Shown here piece after piece: positions 8,911 through 17,600 of a stretch of 64,000 nt of DNA. The notes under the pieces are model-generated. The model was given only the letters and a program-made list of their open reading frames with translations. It had not been told where the DNA came from and did not search any database. The DNA is taken from NCBI RefSeq assembly GCF_000760935.2, contig NZ_CP049744.1, positions 992,001-1,056,000 on the forward strand, given 5' to 3'. Source of the DNA: Rhodococcoides fascians A25f (GTDB lineage Bacteria > Actinomycetota > Actinomycetes > Mycobacteriales > Mycobacteriaceae). The position numbers and the translations under genes were made by a program. Positions within the stretch are counted from its first letter, which is position 1, and every line of letters starts with the position of its first letter.

Positions 8911-9321
8911 ATGACGGCACCGACCCGATCACGCAACATCGCCGCACCCCTCGGTGTGGCCGCTGCCGCTGTCGGTGGGGCAGTGCTGCTGCACGTTCGC
9001 GACCCGCGCACCTCGTCGTACCTTCCCTGCCCGTTCCATGCACTGACCGGACTGTGGTGCCCCGGATGCGGAGCCACCCGAGCGCTCGGTGACCTCACTC
9101 GCGGAGACATCGCGGCGGCCGCGTCGAGCAATGTCGTTGCGGTTGTCTTGGCTGTTGTTGCGGTCGGTGTCTGGGCCGCGTGGCTTCGCGCACGGTGGGC
9201 GCAGACACCTCTGACGTCGCCTCGGCCGAATCGGCCGACGGTACTGGTGCTCGCTGCTGTACTGACCGCCTTCACCGTGGTGCGCAACACCCCATGGGGC
9301 ACCGCGATCGCCCCGACCTGA
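8911..9321 (+). CDS. DUF2752 membrane protein
   Basis: A 136-residue protein with three hydrophobic segments. The motif CPFHALTGLWCPGCGATRA is the signature of DUF2752, a family of small integral membrane proteins of unknown function. The paired cysteines may bind metal or form disulfides; this is a guess. It lies 19 bp after the cupredoxin gene and is followed by two tiny genes on the same strand, so it may belong to one transcription unit. Confidence 0.75.
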   Translation: MTAPTRSRNIAAPLGVAAAAVGGAVLLHVRDPRTSSYLPCPFHALTGLWCPGCGATRALGDLTRGDIAAAASSNVVAVVLAVVAVGVWAAWLRARWAQTPLTSPRPNRPTVLVLAAVLTAFTVVRNTPWGTAIAPT

Positions 9322-9336
9322 ACCGAAGGAAGTGCC

Positions 9337-9435
9337 ATGCTGCTGGAAATCTTCTCGATCATCGTGCTGCTGGGCGTACTCATCGCGCTCATCCCCACGG
9401 CCCGACGTGTGTTCAAGAAAGGTGACGACGAATGA
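9337..9435 (+). CDS. Small single-span membrane protein (32 aa)
   Basis: The ATG at 9337, preceded by GAAGGAAG, opens a 32-residue ORF reading MLLEIFSIIVLLGVLIALIP and then TARRVFKKGDDE. One hydrophobic helix is followed by a positively charged tail, as expected for a bona fide small membrane protein. Its stop overlaps the next ATG (ATGA at 9432-9435), which argues for coupled translation. Function is unknown. Confidence 0.6.
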   Translation: MLLEIFSIIVLLGVLIALIPTARRVFKKGDDE

Positions 9436-9629
9436 GTGACTCTCTGAAGGATCGGGTGCGTGCGAAGCTGCTCGCGCAACTCGCCGACGACGGTGGGACG
9501 GCCGCCGAACAGGCCGAAGGGGACGACCCGCGGCTCAACGCACTGCGCGACGACCTGGAGGCACTCGAGTCGGCGCAGGACGGGGATCCGGTGATCGACG
9601 ACATCGCCGCACGCCACTGGGTTCCCTGA
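9432..9629 (+). CDS. Short hypothetical acidic protein
   Basis: A 65-residue, hydrophilic and acidic protein beginning MSDSLKDRVRAKLLAQLADD. It has two predicted amphipathic helices, no signal peptide and no recognised motif. The start overlaps the stop of the 32-residue membrane protein, so the two are probably made together and may form a complex. Confidence 0.6.
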   Translation: MSDSLKDRVRAKLLAQLADDGGTAAEQAEGDDPRLNALRDDLEALESAQDGDPVIDDIAARHWVP

Positions 9630-9688
9630 CCGACCCCTCCACACGGCGCGGTTTGGTGCACAGTTGAGGTGCATCTAGTATCTATGTT

Positions 9689-10345
9689 GTGCTCGAGACG
9701 AAATCTGCTGCCGATACGGCATACGCGACGGTCAAAGAGCTCATTGTCTCGGGTGATCTGCCCGGCGGTGAGCTCGTCAGCGAGGGTGAAATCGCAACCC
9801 GGCTCGAGATCAGTCGCACGCCCGTACGCGAGGCGTTTCTGCGTCTGCAAGTAGAGGGGTGGATGCGTCTGTACCCCAAGCGCGGGGCACTGGTGGTGCC
9901 GATCGCGGTGGGTGAGGCGGAAAGTGTCGTCGGTGCGCGTCGCCTCGTGGAGGCAGGAAGTGTTCGCGCGTTCATCGGCGACGTCACCGCCCGGGCATCT
10001 GTGGTGAACGCGCTGCGCGAGAACCTGCAGTTGCAGGGGAAGTTGGCGATCGACGGCACCGCCGCGCAGTTCAGCGCAGTCGACGCCGATTTTCATCGCA
10101 CCGTCGTCCGAGCCGGTGGCAATCCCTTGCTCGACGCGTTCTACGACGGACTTCGCGAGCGTCAGCGCCGGATGACCGCAGCCTCGGTGACGCGGGATCC
10201 GGGCCAGATCTCGCGCATCGTCGACGACCATCGCCGACTCACCGACCTGATCGAGGCCGGCGACGCAGACGGATTCGAGCGGGCCGTCGAACAACACATG
10301 CTCGGGGTGCACGGCCTGCGGCCAGGAAAAGGGGGATCGCGATGA
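9689..10345 (+). CDS. GntR-family (FCD) transcriptional regulator
   Basis: A 218-residue regulator. The N-terminal winged helix contains LPGGELVSEGEIATRLEISR and TPVREAFLRL, typical of GntR/FadR proteins. The all-helical C-terminal FCD domain has metal-ligand candidates in DADFHRTVV and a late HMLG. The GTG at 9689 is only a few bases after a TAGTAT sequence, suggesting a leaderless transcript. Its stop overlaps the start of an MFS transporter gene, so it most likely controls its own operon in response to the transported small acid or sugar acid. The ligand is not known. Confidence 0.85.
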   Translation: MLETKSAADTAYATVKELIVSGDLPGGELVSEGEIATRLEISRTPVREAFLRLQVEGWMRLYPKRGALVVPIAVGEAESVVGARRLVEAGSVRAFIGDVTARASVVNALRENLQLQGKLAIDGTAAQFSAVDADFHRTVVRAGGNPLLDAFYDGLRERQRRMTAASVTRDPGQISRIVDDHRRLTDLIEAGDADGFERAVEQHMLGVHGLRPGKGGSR

Positions 10346-11592
10346 GCGAAACGATCACGAACGATCGAGACATCGAGCTGACTGCGCGACGCTGGCTGCT
10401 GGTGGCGTCGGGCATGTTCGCCGTCGCCTGGGGCGGTAACGAGTTCACGCCGTTGTTGGTGATGTACCGGCTCGATCACGGCTTCTCTGCCGTGGTGGTC
10501 GATACGTTCCTGTTCGCCTACGTCCTGGGCATCATTCCGGCGATGCTGATTTGCGGGCCGCTGTCCGATCGACTCGGCCGACGCCCGATCATGTTGCCCG
10601 CCCCCGCAATTGCCGCGGCCGGTTCCATCCTGATCGCACTCGGACCCGACAACGCCTTCATGCTCTTCGGTGGACGTGTGCTCAGCGGCATCGCGCTCGG
10701 AATCGGCATGGCCGTGGGCGGCAGCTGGGTCAAGGAACTCTCGAGCCGTGATGCCACCGCCAAGCCCGGTGCTGGAGCGCGCCGAGCAGCGATGTCGCTG
10801 ACGGCGGGCTTCGCTCTCGGTGCCGGAGTTGCCGGTGTGCTCGCGCAATGGGCACCGTGGCCGACACACCTCGCCTACAGCGTGCACGTGCTCATCTGCA
10901 TCGTCGCCAGTATCGGCATGCTCTCCGTTCCCGAAACACGCACGGCGTCAGTGACATCGAAGAGCAAGAAGCTGCTCGACGACCTGAGGATCCCGTCCGC
11001 TTCGCATCGACGGTTCCTGTTCGTCGTACTGCCGTTGGCACCGTGGGTGTTCGGTGCCGCGAGCGTCGCCTATGCAGTGCTGCCGTCACTGATGGCCGAC
11101 GCATTGGCCGATGAGCCCGGTGGCGGCTATCCCGTTGCTCTCTCGGCGGCGATGGCGGTGATTGCCCTCGGCTCCGGATTTGCGATCCAGGCCGTCGGGC
11201 GACGGATCGACACACCCGCCAATGCGCGAGGTGCTCTGGTCGCACTGACTCTGTTGGTGGTCGGCATGGCTGTCGCGGCGTGGGCAGCGTCGGTGCTGAC
11301 CATTGCCGCGGCGTTGATCGCGGCAGCCGTACTCGGATGTGGATACGGCATGGCGTTGGTCTCGGGTCTGCAAGAGGTGCAACGCATTGCGGGCCCCGAC
11401 GACCTCGCCGGCCTCACCGCGGTGTTCTATTCGCTGACGTACCTGGGCTTCGCGGTGCCCGCTGTGCTGTCGGCGCTCACCGAGACCTGGCCCGGGGTGG
11501 TCACGTATCCGATCATCTTCGGGTTCGGCGCGGTGATGGCCGGAATCTGTGGCCTGGTGGTGCGATCTAAGACGTCTGCTCACCTGCCCTAG
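10342..11592 (+). CDS. MFS transporter
   Basis: A 416-residue major-facilitator protein with about twelve predicted membrane helices. The intracellular loop motif GPLSDRLGRRPIMLP between helices 2 and 3 is diagnostic. The ATG overlaps the GntR regulator stop (ATGA), so regulator and transporter form an operon closed by a perfect hairpin just after the stop codon. Substrate specificity cannot be read from the sequence; uptake or efflux of a compound sensed by the GntR protein is likely. Confidence 0.85.
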   Translation: MSETITNDRDIELTARRWLLVASGMFAVAWGGNEFTPLLVMYRLDHGFSAVVVDTFLFAYVLGIIPAMLICGPLSDRLGRRPIMLPAPAIAAAGSILIALGPDNAFMLFGGRVLSGIALGIGMAVGGSWVKELSSRDATAKPGAGARRAAMSLTAGFALGAGVAGVLAQWAPWPTHLAYSVHVLICIVASIGMLSVPETRTASVTSKSKKLLDDLRIPSASHRRFLFVVLPLAPWVFGAASVAYAVLPSLMADALADEPGGGYPVALSAAMAVIALGSGFAIQAVGRRIDTPANARGALVALTLLVVGMAVAAWAASVLTIAAALIAAAVLGCGYGMALVSGLQEVQRIAGPDDLAGLTAVFYSLTYLGFAVPAVLSALTETWPGVVTYPIIFGFGAVMAGICGLVVRSKTSAHLP

Positions 11593-11594
11593 GG

Positions 11595-11638
11595 TCGTGC
11601 GCGTTTTGCGTAGCTCTGAGTACGCAAAACGCGCACGA
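11595..11638. terminator. Perfect 18-bp stem-loop after the MFS gene
   Basis: Arms at 11595-11612 and 11621-11638 pair over 18 of 18 bases around an 8-base loop. The stem starts two bases after the MFS stop codon. There is no long T-tract, as is usual for actinobacterial terminators. It should end the GntR-MFS transcript and may also act in the other direction. Confidence 0.75.
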
Positions 11639-11790
11639 CGGGGGTCAGGACCCCTTGCGCGTTCCGAGTTCCTCACGTCGATGGCGGATCAACACCGCGG
11701 CACCGGCAATTGCCGCTGCGACGAGGACCACACCAGCGGCGTTACTGGTGGGTGCGCGCCGACCGGTTCGGCTCTAGGATCAGCGGCATC

Positions 11791-12405
11791 ATGCTGCAGT
11801 CCGCGCGCATTGCCCCGCCGCACCGAGTTCCTCCGACGGCGGCGCTGGCGGGTGCCACCGTGTGGAACCGCCGCGAGGCGTACTGGTTTCTGATCGCCGT
11901 GATCGTGCCGGCTGCCTGCTGGTCGAGGTATCCAGAGCTGGTGCCGTACATGTTCGCGATCGTGCTGCTCGGGGCCCTGGTGCTTAGATGCAGACGGATC
12001 GGTCAGTGGATGTCGATGCTGCGCTGGGGAGTGATCGCAGACGTCGAGACCGTCGACACGGCACTGCGCGGCGATCGCAACCTTCGCCTCGCGCACGCGA
12101 CCGGCTGGAACGTCAAACGACGTTGGTACACAGGCGTTGTCACAGAATCTGCGGTGCGATACCGGGCCGGGGAGGCGCGCGGTCACCTGTTCGTTCGGGG
12201 ACTGCCGTTCACCACCGGGGTGGTGCTCGCGCACTCGAAGCAGCCCTCGTCTGCCATGGCCATCAGCGACTTCCCCTGCGACCTGCGACTGGACGGCAAG
12301 GGACGCTGGGCGGCGTCGTTCCCGCGGGGGTTCTGGCGTCAAGCATTGGCAACGGCAGCGATGTACGGTGCCGCCGTCGCCGGGCTGATCATCTCGCTCG
12401 GGTAG
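11791..12405 (+). CDS. Membrane protein of unknown function
   Basis: A 204-residue protein with two adjacent hydrophobic segments near residues 30-65 and one at the C-terminal end, enclosing a soluble middle domain (RWGVIADVETVDTALRGDRN, then ESAVRYRAGEARG). No known domain is recognised. The ATG at 11791 is preceded by TAGGAT a few bases upstream, which looks like a -10 element of a leaderless message. Starts further upstream would lie within the preceding hairpin-containing gap and are less likely. Confidence 0.6.
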   Translation: MLQSARIAPPHRVPPTAALAGATVWNRREAYWFLIAVIVPAACWSRYPELVPYMFAIVLLGALVLRCRRIGQWMSMLRWGVIADVETVDTALRGDRNLRLAHATGWNVKRRWYTGVVTESAVRYRAGEARGHLFVRGLPFTTGVVLAHSKQPSSAMAISDFPCDLRLDGKGRWAASFPRGFWRQALATAAMYGAAVAGLIISLG

Positions 12406-12441
12406 CGATGAGGTGAACAGTCAGGTTTGCACCCCAAGGGG

Positions 12442-12471
12442 TTGACGGGCCCGCCGCCATTTCAATACTTT
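12442..12471 (+). promoter_or_regulatory. Sigma-70-like promoter for the exported-protein gene
   Basis: TTGACG at 12442-12447 and TACTTT at 12466-12471 are separated by 18 bp and lie about 35 bp upstream of the start at 12505. The match to the housekeeping consensus is good for this GC-rich DNA. Confidence 0.45.
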
Positions 12472-12504
12472 GGTTAAGGAAATGAATTGCTGAGACCGAA
12501 GGGG

Positions 12505-13050
12505 ATGATGAACAAGCGCAACGCCTCACGCATCGCTACCGGAATCTTCGTCGCCGCAGCAGGACTCGGCTCCATAGTGACGGCAGCAGTTCCTGTGCAG
12601 GCACAGACCGTGGATTCGCCCGCCCTCGGAGTCGCCAAAACCAGCGACAGTGACTTCACTGTGGCGCTGGTCGGCTACGACGTCGCAGTAGCGAACGATG
12701 GAACCGCAACCGCAACCAGCATCGAAACCGGAGCGACAGAGGCTTTGCCGACTGCGGCCACCTCGGCCGACGGTAGCCCTGTGGGGATTCAGTACGCAGT
12801 GTCAGGTTCGTCGTTGCGCGTGCACGCGGTAACTGTGCCCCGTCCAGGTGAAGTCACAACCTTGGGCATCGGTAACTGCATCGCCGGAATCGGTGGAGGC
12901 GCAGTGTCCGGAGGTACCGCAGCCGGACTCGCCGGTGCTGCTGTCGGGACGGTGACCTTGCCGATCGTGGGCACGGTCGGCGGTGGTCTGGTGGGCGCAA
13001 TCGGCGGAGCCGTCGGCGGTGGCCTTACCGGTGGAGCAACCTTCTGCTGA
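12505..13050 (+). CDS. Exported protein with glycine-zipper-like C-terminus
   Basis: A 181-residue protein with an N-terminal signal peptide (basic MMNKRNASR, hydrophobic stretch, AQA-type cleavage region near residue 33). The middle is Thr/Ala-rich. The last 55 residues are an alternating Gly/Ala/Val stretch (GGGAVSGGTAAGLAGAAVG and GGGLVGAIGGAVGGG) that could form tightly packed membrane helices, and the protein ends in Cys. This pattern recalls glycine-zipper surface or pore-forming peptides, but no family is recognised. ATG codons at 12505 and 12508 are both possible starts. Confidence 0.65.
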   Translation: MMNKRNASRIATGIFVAAAGLGSIVTAAVPVQAQTVDSPALGVAKTSDSDFTVALVGYDVAVANDGTATATSIETGATEALPTAATSADGSPVGIQYAVSGSSLRVHAVTVPRPGEVTTLGIGNCIAGIGGGAVSGGTAAGLAGAAVGTVTLPIVGTVGGGLVGAIGGAVGGGLTGGATFC

Positions 13051-13060
13051 AGGAGCGAAT

Positions 13061-13255
13061 ATGAAATACAACTACTCCGGACCCTGGCCGATTTTCGCCG
13101 TGCTGGGCGTCGTCGTGTTCTGGGTACTGTTTCAGGTCGTGGCACTCGATGCGAGTGTCGGCCGTGCCATCGCGTCGCCGATCAATCTTTTCGCATTGAT
13201 GTCGGCGGGCTTCTTGACCATCGGCTATGCGCAGAAGCGTCGTCGCCGGGTCTGA
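13061..13255 (+). CDS. Small two-span membrane protein
   Basis: A 64-residue protein (MKYNYSGPWPIFAVLGVVVF at the start, QKRRRRV at the end) with two hydrophobic helices. It begins 10 bp after the exported glycine-rich protein, with AGGAGCG as ribosome binding site, so the two are probably co-expressed. The role is unknown; a partner or immunity-like function for its exported neighbour is only a speculation. Confidence 0.6.
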   Translation: MKYNYSGPWPIFAVLGVVVFWVLFQVVALDASVGRAIASPINLFALMSAGFLTIGYAQKRRRRV

Positions 13256-13262
13256 TCGGCAG

Positions 13263-13327
13263 ATCGGCTCCCCGGATTCGGAAATATGCCTCCGATTGCA
13301 GGCCGATATCCGAAACTGGGGAGCCGA
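13263..13327. terminator. Imperfect stem-loop between convergent genes
   Basis: Arms near 13263-13285 and 13305-13327 pair over about 20 positions (ATCGGCTCCCC matches GGGGAGCCGAT exactly at the base of the stem, with a mismatched patch above). It lies between the stop at 13255 and the converging metallopeptidase stop at 13341, so it can serve as a bidirectional terminator. Confidence 0.65.
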
Positions 13328-13340
13328 TTGCCTGCTGGAA

Positions 13341-14684
13341 CTACGGCAACGACGGCAACTGTTTGTCGATCAACCATGCGTCCCAGAGAGTTCGGGGGCA
13401 ACCGAAGCGGGAGGCGAGGTCGGTGAAGTCCGCGGTCGCCACCGTCGAGTAGCGGTACTTGGAGGTCCATTCCTGGATCAGTCCGAAGAAGCGCTCGTCG
13501 CCGATGGTGCGTCGTACCGCATGCAGTGCCAGGGCACCGCGCTTGTAGACGCGATCGTCGAAGATGCGCTCGGGCCCAGGATCGGTGAGCTGCAGATCCA
13601 TCGCCAGACCACGCTGAATGGTGTGCGCGCGCTTGGCCTTGTCGTGAGCCGTTGCGCCGCCGGAGTTCTCGGCCCAGATCCACTCCGAGTAACACGCGAA
13701 TCCCTCGTGCAGCCAGATGTCGGCCCACTTGCCGAGGGTCAGCGAATTGCCGAACCACTGGTGCGCCAACTCGTGAGCCACCAGACGCTCGTAGTACCGG
13801 GAACCCGAACAGTGATTGGCCCCGAAGATCGACAGCCCCTGCGCCTCGATCGGAATCTCGAGATCGTCGTCGGTCACCACCACGGTGTACGACGCGAAAG
13901 GGTAAGGGCCGTACAGCCGTACGAAAGTGTCCATCATCTGCGGTTGACGGCCGAAATCGTGGTCGAACTGTGCGCGCAGTCGCGGGGGAGTGATCGCCTT
14001 CATCGGCACCGGACCCGGGCTGACGATGCGATGCTCGTACGGACCGATCTGGATGGTCGCGAGATACGTGGCCATCGGCTCGGGCTGCTCGTACACCCAC
14101 GTGGTTCGGCTGGCGCGAGTTTGCTTGCGCACCAACGTTCCGTTGGCCACCGCGTAGTACGGCGAATCGGTGGTGATGGTGATGCCGTAGCTGGCCTTGG
14201 ACACCGGATGATCGTCACACGGAAACCACGACGCAGCGCCGTTCGGCTGACTTGCGACGATCGATCCCTCGGTGAGCTCTTCCCAGCCGACCTCACCCCA
14301 CAAACCGTTGATGGGCTTGGGAGTTCCGCCGTACGTCACCGTCACCACCAACGCCGCACCCGAGGCGATCGGCTTGGCGGGCGTGATCTTCAACTTGCCG
14401 CGTTGATGGGTGAACTTCACCGAACGCGAACCGTTGACCGATACCTTTGACACGTTCATCGCCGGGCCGAGATCGAACGCGAACTTGGACACCGTCGCAG
14501 TGGTGACCGCCGTGATCTTCGCCTTGCCCGTCAACCGGTTGCTCTCCACCTTGTACTCGAGGTCGAGCTCGTAGCGTGAGACGCGGTAGCCGCGGTTGCC
14601 GTTCTGCGGAAGATACGTGTCGATCGGGTTGTCGCTGGAATCGACGTCGAACACCGGTGCCACCAATCTGCCTCCCACGATCAC
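13341..14684 (-). CDS. M1-family zinc metallopeptidase
   Basis: A 447-residue aminopeptidase-N-like enzyme. The zinc site HELAHQ (His304, Glu305, His308) with the third ligand Glu327 in LHEGFA is intact, so it should be active. It lacks a classical GAMEN; the equivalent stretch reads IPIEAQGLSIFG. It has no evident signal peptide and is shorter than PepN (about 870 residues), lacking the large C-terminal helical domain. Its start overlaps by four bases the stop of the Pls-type NRPS gene, so the two are translationally coupled. In epsilon-poly-lysine producers a zinc peptidase degrades the polymer; a similar trimming or self-protection role is inferred here. Confidence 0.8.
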   Translation of the reverse strand: MIVGGRLVAPVFDVDSSDNPIDTYLPQNGNRGYRVSRYELDLEYKVESNRLTGKAKITAVTTATVSKFAFDLGPAMNVSKVSVNGSRSVKFTHQRGKLKITPAKPIASGAALVVTVTYGGTPKPINGLWGEVGWEELTEGSIVASQPNGAASWFPCDDHPVSKASYGITITTDSPYYAVANGTLVRKQTRASRTTWVYEQPEPMATYLATIQIGPYEHRIVSPGPVPMKAITPPRLRAQFDHDFGRQPQMMDTFVRLYGPYPFASYTVVVTDDDLEIPIEAQGLSIFGANHCSGSRYYERLVAHELAHQWFGNSLTLGKWADIWLHEGFACYSEWIWAENSGGATAHDKAKRAHTIQRGLAMDLQLTDPGPERIFDDRVYKRGALALHAVRRTIGDERFFGLIQEWTSKYRYSTVATADFTDLASRFGCPRTLWDAWLIDKQLPSLP

Positions 14685-17600
14685 CCCTCGTTTCGGTCGT
14701 CGCGAATACGCGGAAAGGGATCACCCTTGGCCCACGGCGCGATCGGATTGCCTTGCCAACGAGTATGCGCGGGAACCGTATCGCCGCGCATCACCAGGGA
14801 GGCAGGCCCCACCGTCGCACCTTCACCTATACCCGAAGCGGGCAATGCGACACAGTGCGGTCCCAGAGTTGCGCCTGCGCCGAGATCGACAGTGTCCATG
14901 GACATGATCCGATCATGGAACAGGTGCGTCTGCACAACGCACCCTCGGTTGACCGTCGCACCGTCGGCCAACGTCACCAGATCGGCCTCCGGCAGCCAGT
15001 ACGTCTCACACCAGACACCGCGGCCGATGTCCGCGCCGAGCCACCGCAGCCACATGTTCAGGACGGCGGTGCCCTCGGCTGCGCGCGCGAACCACGGCGC
15101 GGCGACGGTCTCGACGAACGTGTCGGCCACCTCGTTGCGCCACACGAACGAACTCCACAGCGGGTGGTCGGTCTTGCCGATCCGGCCCACCCACAACCAC
15201 TTCGCCAACGCCGACACTGCCGCAGCCACGAAACCGGCGACGAGCAGCACGACGCCACTGAGCAGCGCAGCCAACCAGTAGCCGACGGAGTCGGCGATGG
15301 CGGTGAGCCCGAACAGCACCCCGAGCCCGATGCCGAACGTCACGACGACAGGAATCAACCGGCACGTCTCGACGAGTGCACGGGCGATCTTCAACTTCCT
15401 GGGCGGATCGAACGTGCGCGACGAGTCCGCGCTACCGGCCGCCCGGCGCAATCGCACCGGTGGGCTGCCGAGCCACGACGAGCCCGACTTCGCCTTGTCC
15501 GGCGTCGCCGACAGCACCGCGACCAAGCCGTTCTTCGGAACGGTTCGTCCTGGCCCGGTCATGCCGGAGTTACCGAGAAACGCCCGCTTGCCCACTTTGG
15601 CGTCGCCCAGATGCATCCAGCCGCCGCCGAGTTCGTAGCTGGCGACCATGGTGTCGTCGGCCAGGAACGCGCCGTCGGCGACGGTGGTGAACTTGGGGAT
15701 CATCAGCACGGTCGACGCTTCGACGTCCTTGCCGATCTTCGCACCGAGGAGTCGGAGCCAGTGCGGCGTCAGCAACGATGCGTAGAGCGGAAAGAGGAAC
15801 GTGCGCGCCGAGTCCATCAACCGTTCGGTGGCCCAGACCTGCCAGCCGATACGGCTGCGCACGGGGTGGTATCCGCCGACGAGTCCGATGCTGAGCAACC
15901 GGACTGCGACAACGGTGATCAGTGCGAACACCGCCAGCGACACCAGAGTGGCGACGGGCAACATCACCAGTCCACGTTGGAAGGCGTCGAGCACGGAGTC
16001 GGCAGTGTGAATCCACCAGCCCATGAGCACCAGGCTGACACCGATGGAGAACAGTGCCATGCCCGAGAGGAACAGGGATGCGACGCCGTACGCGAACACC
16101 CAATGGGTCGCGCGCGGAGGTGTCTCGGCGGGCCACGGATGATCGGCCTTGCCGACCTTCTGCGCAGGCGAACCGGACCACATCTGCCCGGCCTTCACTC
16201 GTCCGACGACGGCAGAGCCGGCGGTGACCACCGCGTTCTTGCCGACCTTGGTTCCGGGCAGAAGTGTCGAGCGGGCGCCGACGGTGGCCCCGGCACCGAT
16301 CTCGATGCCGCCGATGTAGACGAGATCGCCGTCGATCCAGTGCCCGGACAGATCCACCTCGGGCTCGATGGAACAGCCGTCGCCCAGCTCGAGCATGCCG
16401 GTGACCGGCGGCAGCGTATGCAGGTCGACGCCTTTGCCGATCTTCGAACCGAGAGCGCGCGCGTAATAGACCATCCACGGTGCACCCGAAAGATTGGAGG
16501 CACCGCTGGCATCGGTCAATCGTGTTGCCGCCCAAAGCCTTATGTGCATGCTCCCGCCGCGCTTGTATGCACCGGGTTTCAACCCGGCCAACAGGACGCG
16601 AGATCCGATCACCGAAATTGCCATCCGCCCGACCGGCGTGATGAACAGGACGAATGCGAGCAGAATCCACCACCACGACAGCGTCGGAGCCCACGACACG
16701 TCGCCGAACCACGACATGACGTTGAACAGCAACCCCAGCCAGGTGACCCACTGCAACCCGGTCAAGGTGGTCAACGGAACCGTCGCCAGAATCTGCGCCC
16801 ATTGGGCGGTGCGCGAAGTGGGGGCGACCTCACGTGGAACGGCCTCGACGACCGGCTTCAGGTCGTCGAGATACTGTGCGAGCGAACCCAATCGGGGGTG
16901 GTCGTACAACTGCGCGACGGTGACCTCGGGGAACCGCTCACGCAATGCCGTCACCAGTTGCGCGGCCGAGAGCGATCCGCCGCCGTTGGCGAAGAAATCG
17001 GCGTTCTCGTCCGATACCTGAGCACCGAGGATGTTGGTCCACAGCTGCGCCACCCACCCTGCCGTGCCGCCGAGCGCCGACGCACCAGCCGAGCCGGGCA
17101 GTGGCCAAGGCAGAGCGTTGCGGTCGACTTTGCCCGAGGTGCGCGTGGGCATCTCGTCGACCAATGCGAGGCGCGGTACGAGCGCCGACGGAAGCTGCTC
17201 GGCCAACAGTGTTCGGGCGGCCTCGAGATCGAAATCGGGGTCGGTGCTGGCGAGGTAGCCGACCAGAACCGAGTTTCCCGCACCGGTCTTGCGCACGGCC
17301 GCAGCAGCACCGCTGACACCCGGAAGTGCTTGCAGCGCATTGTCTATCTCGCCGAGTTCGATGCGTCGACCACCGAGCTTGATCTGATCGTCGGCGCGGC
17401 CCTGAAAGAGCAGGCCTTCGAGCTCGAGCTTGACCAGATCGCCGCTCCGATACGCCCGCTCCCATCCGAGTGAGGGCATGGGCGCATACTTTTCGGCGTC
17501 CTTGGCCGGATCGAGATACCGCGCCAGTCCGACGCCGCCGATGACGAGTTCTCCGATGTCACCGACCTGTACCGGAGCGCCCGACGCGTCGACCACAGCC

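Noticed and set aside
11645..11775. A minus-strand frame ending in a hydrophobic stretch and RHRREELGTRKGS, like a cell-wall sorting tail
   Set aside because: An in-frame stop lies only about 43 codons upstream and there is no convincing start codon or LPxTG motif, so it is too weak to call a gene.
14576..17473. A 965-codon open frame on the plus strand opposite the NRPS gene
   Set aside because: Composition is typical of a high-GC shadow frame; the minus-strand NRPS has all expected motifs.
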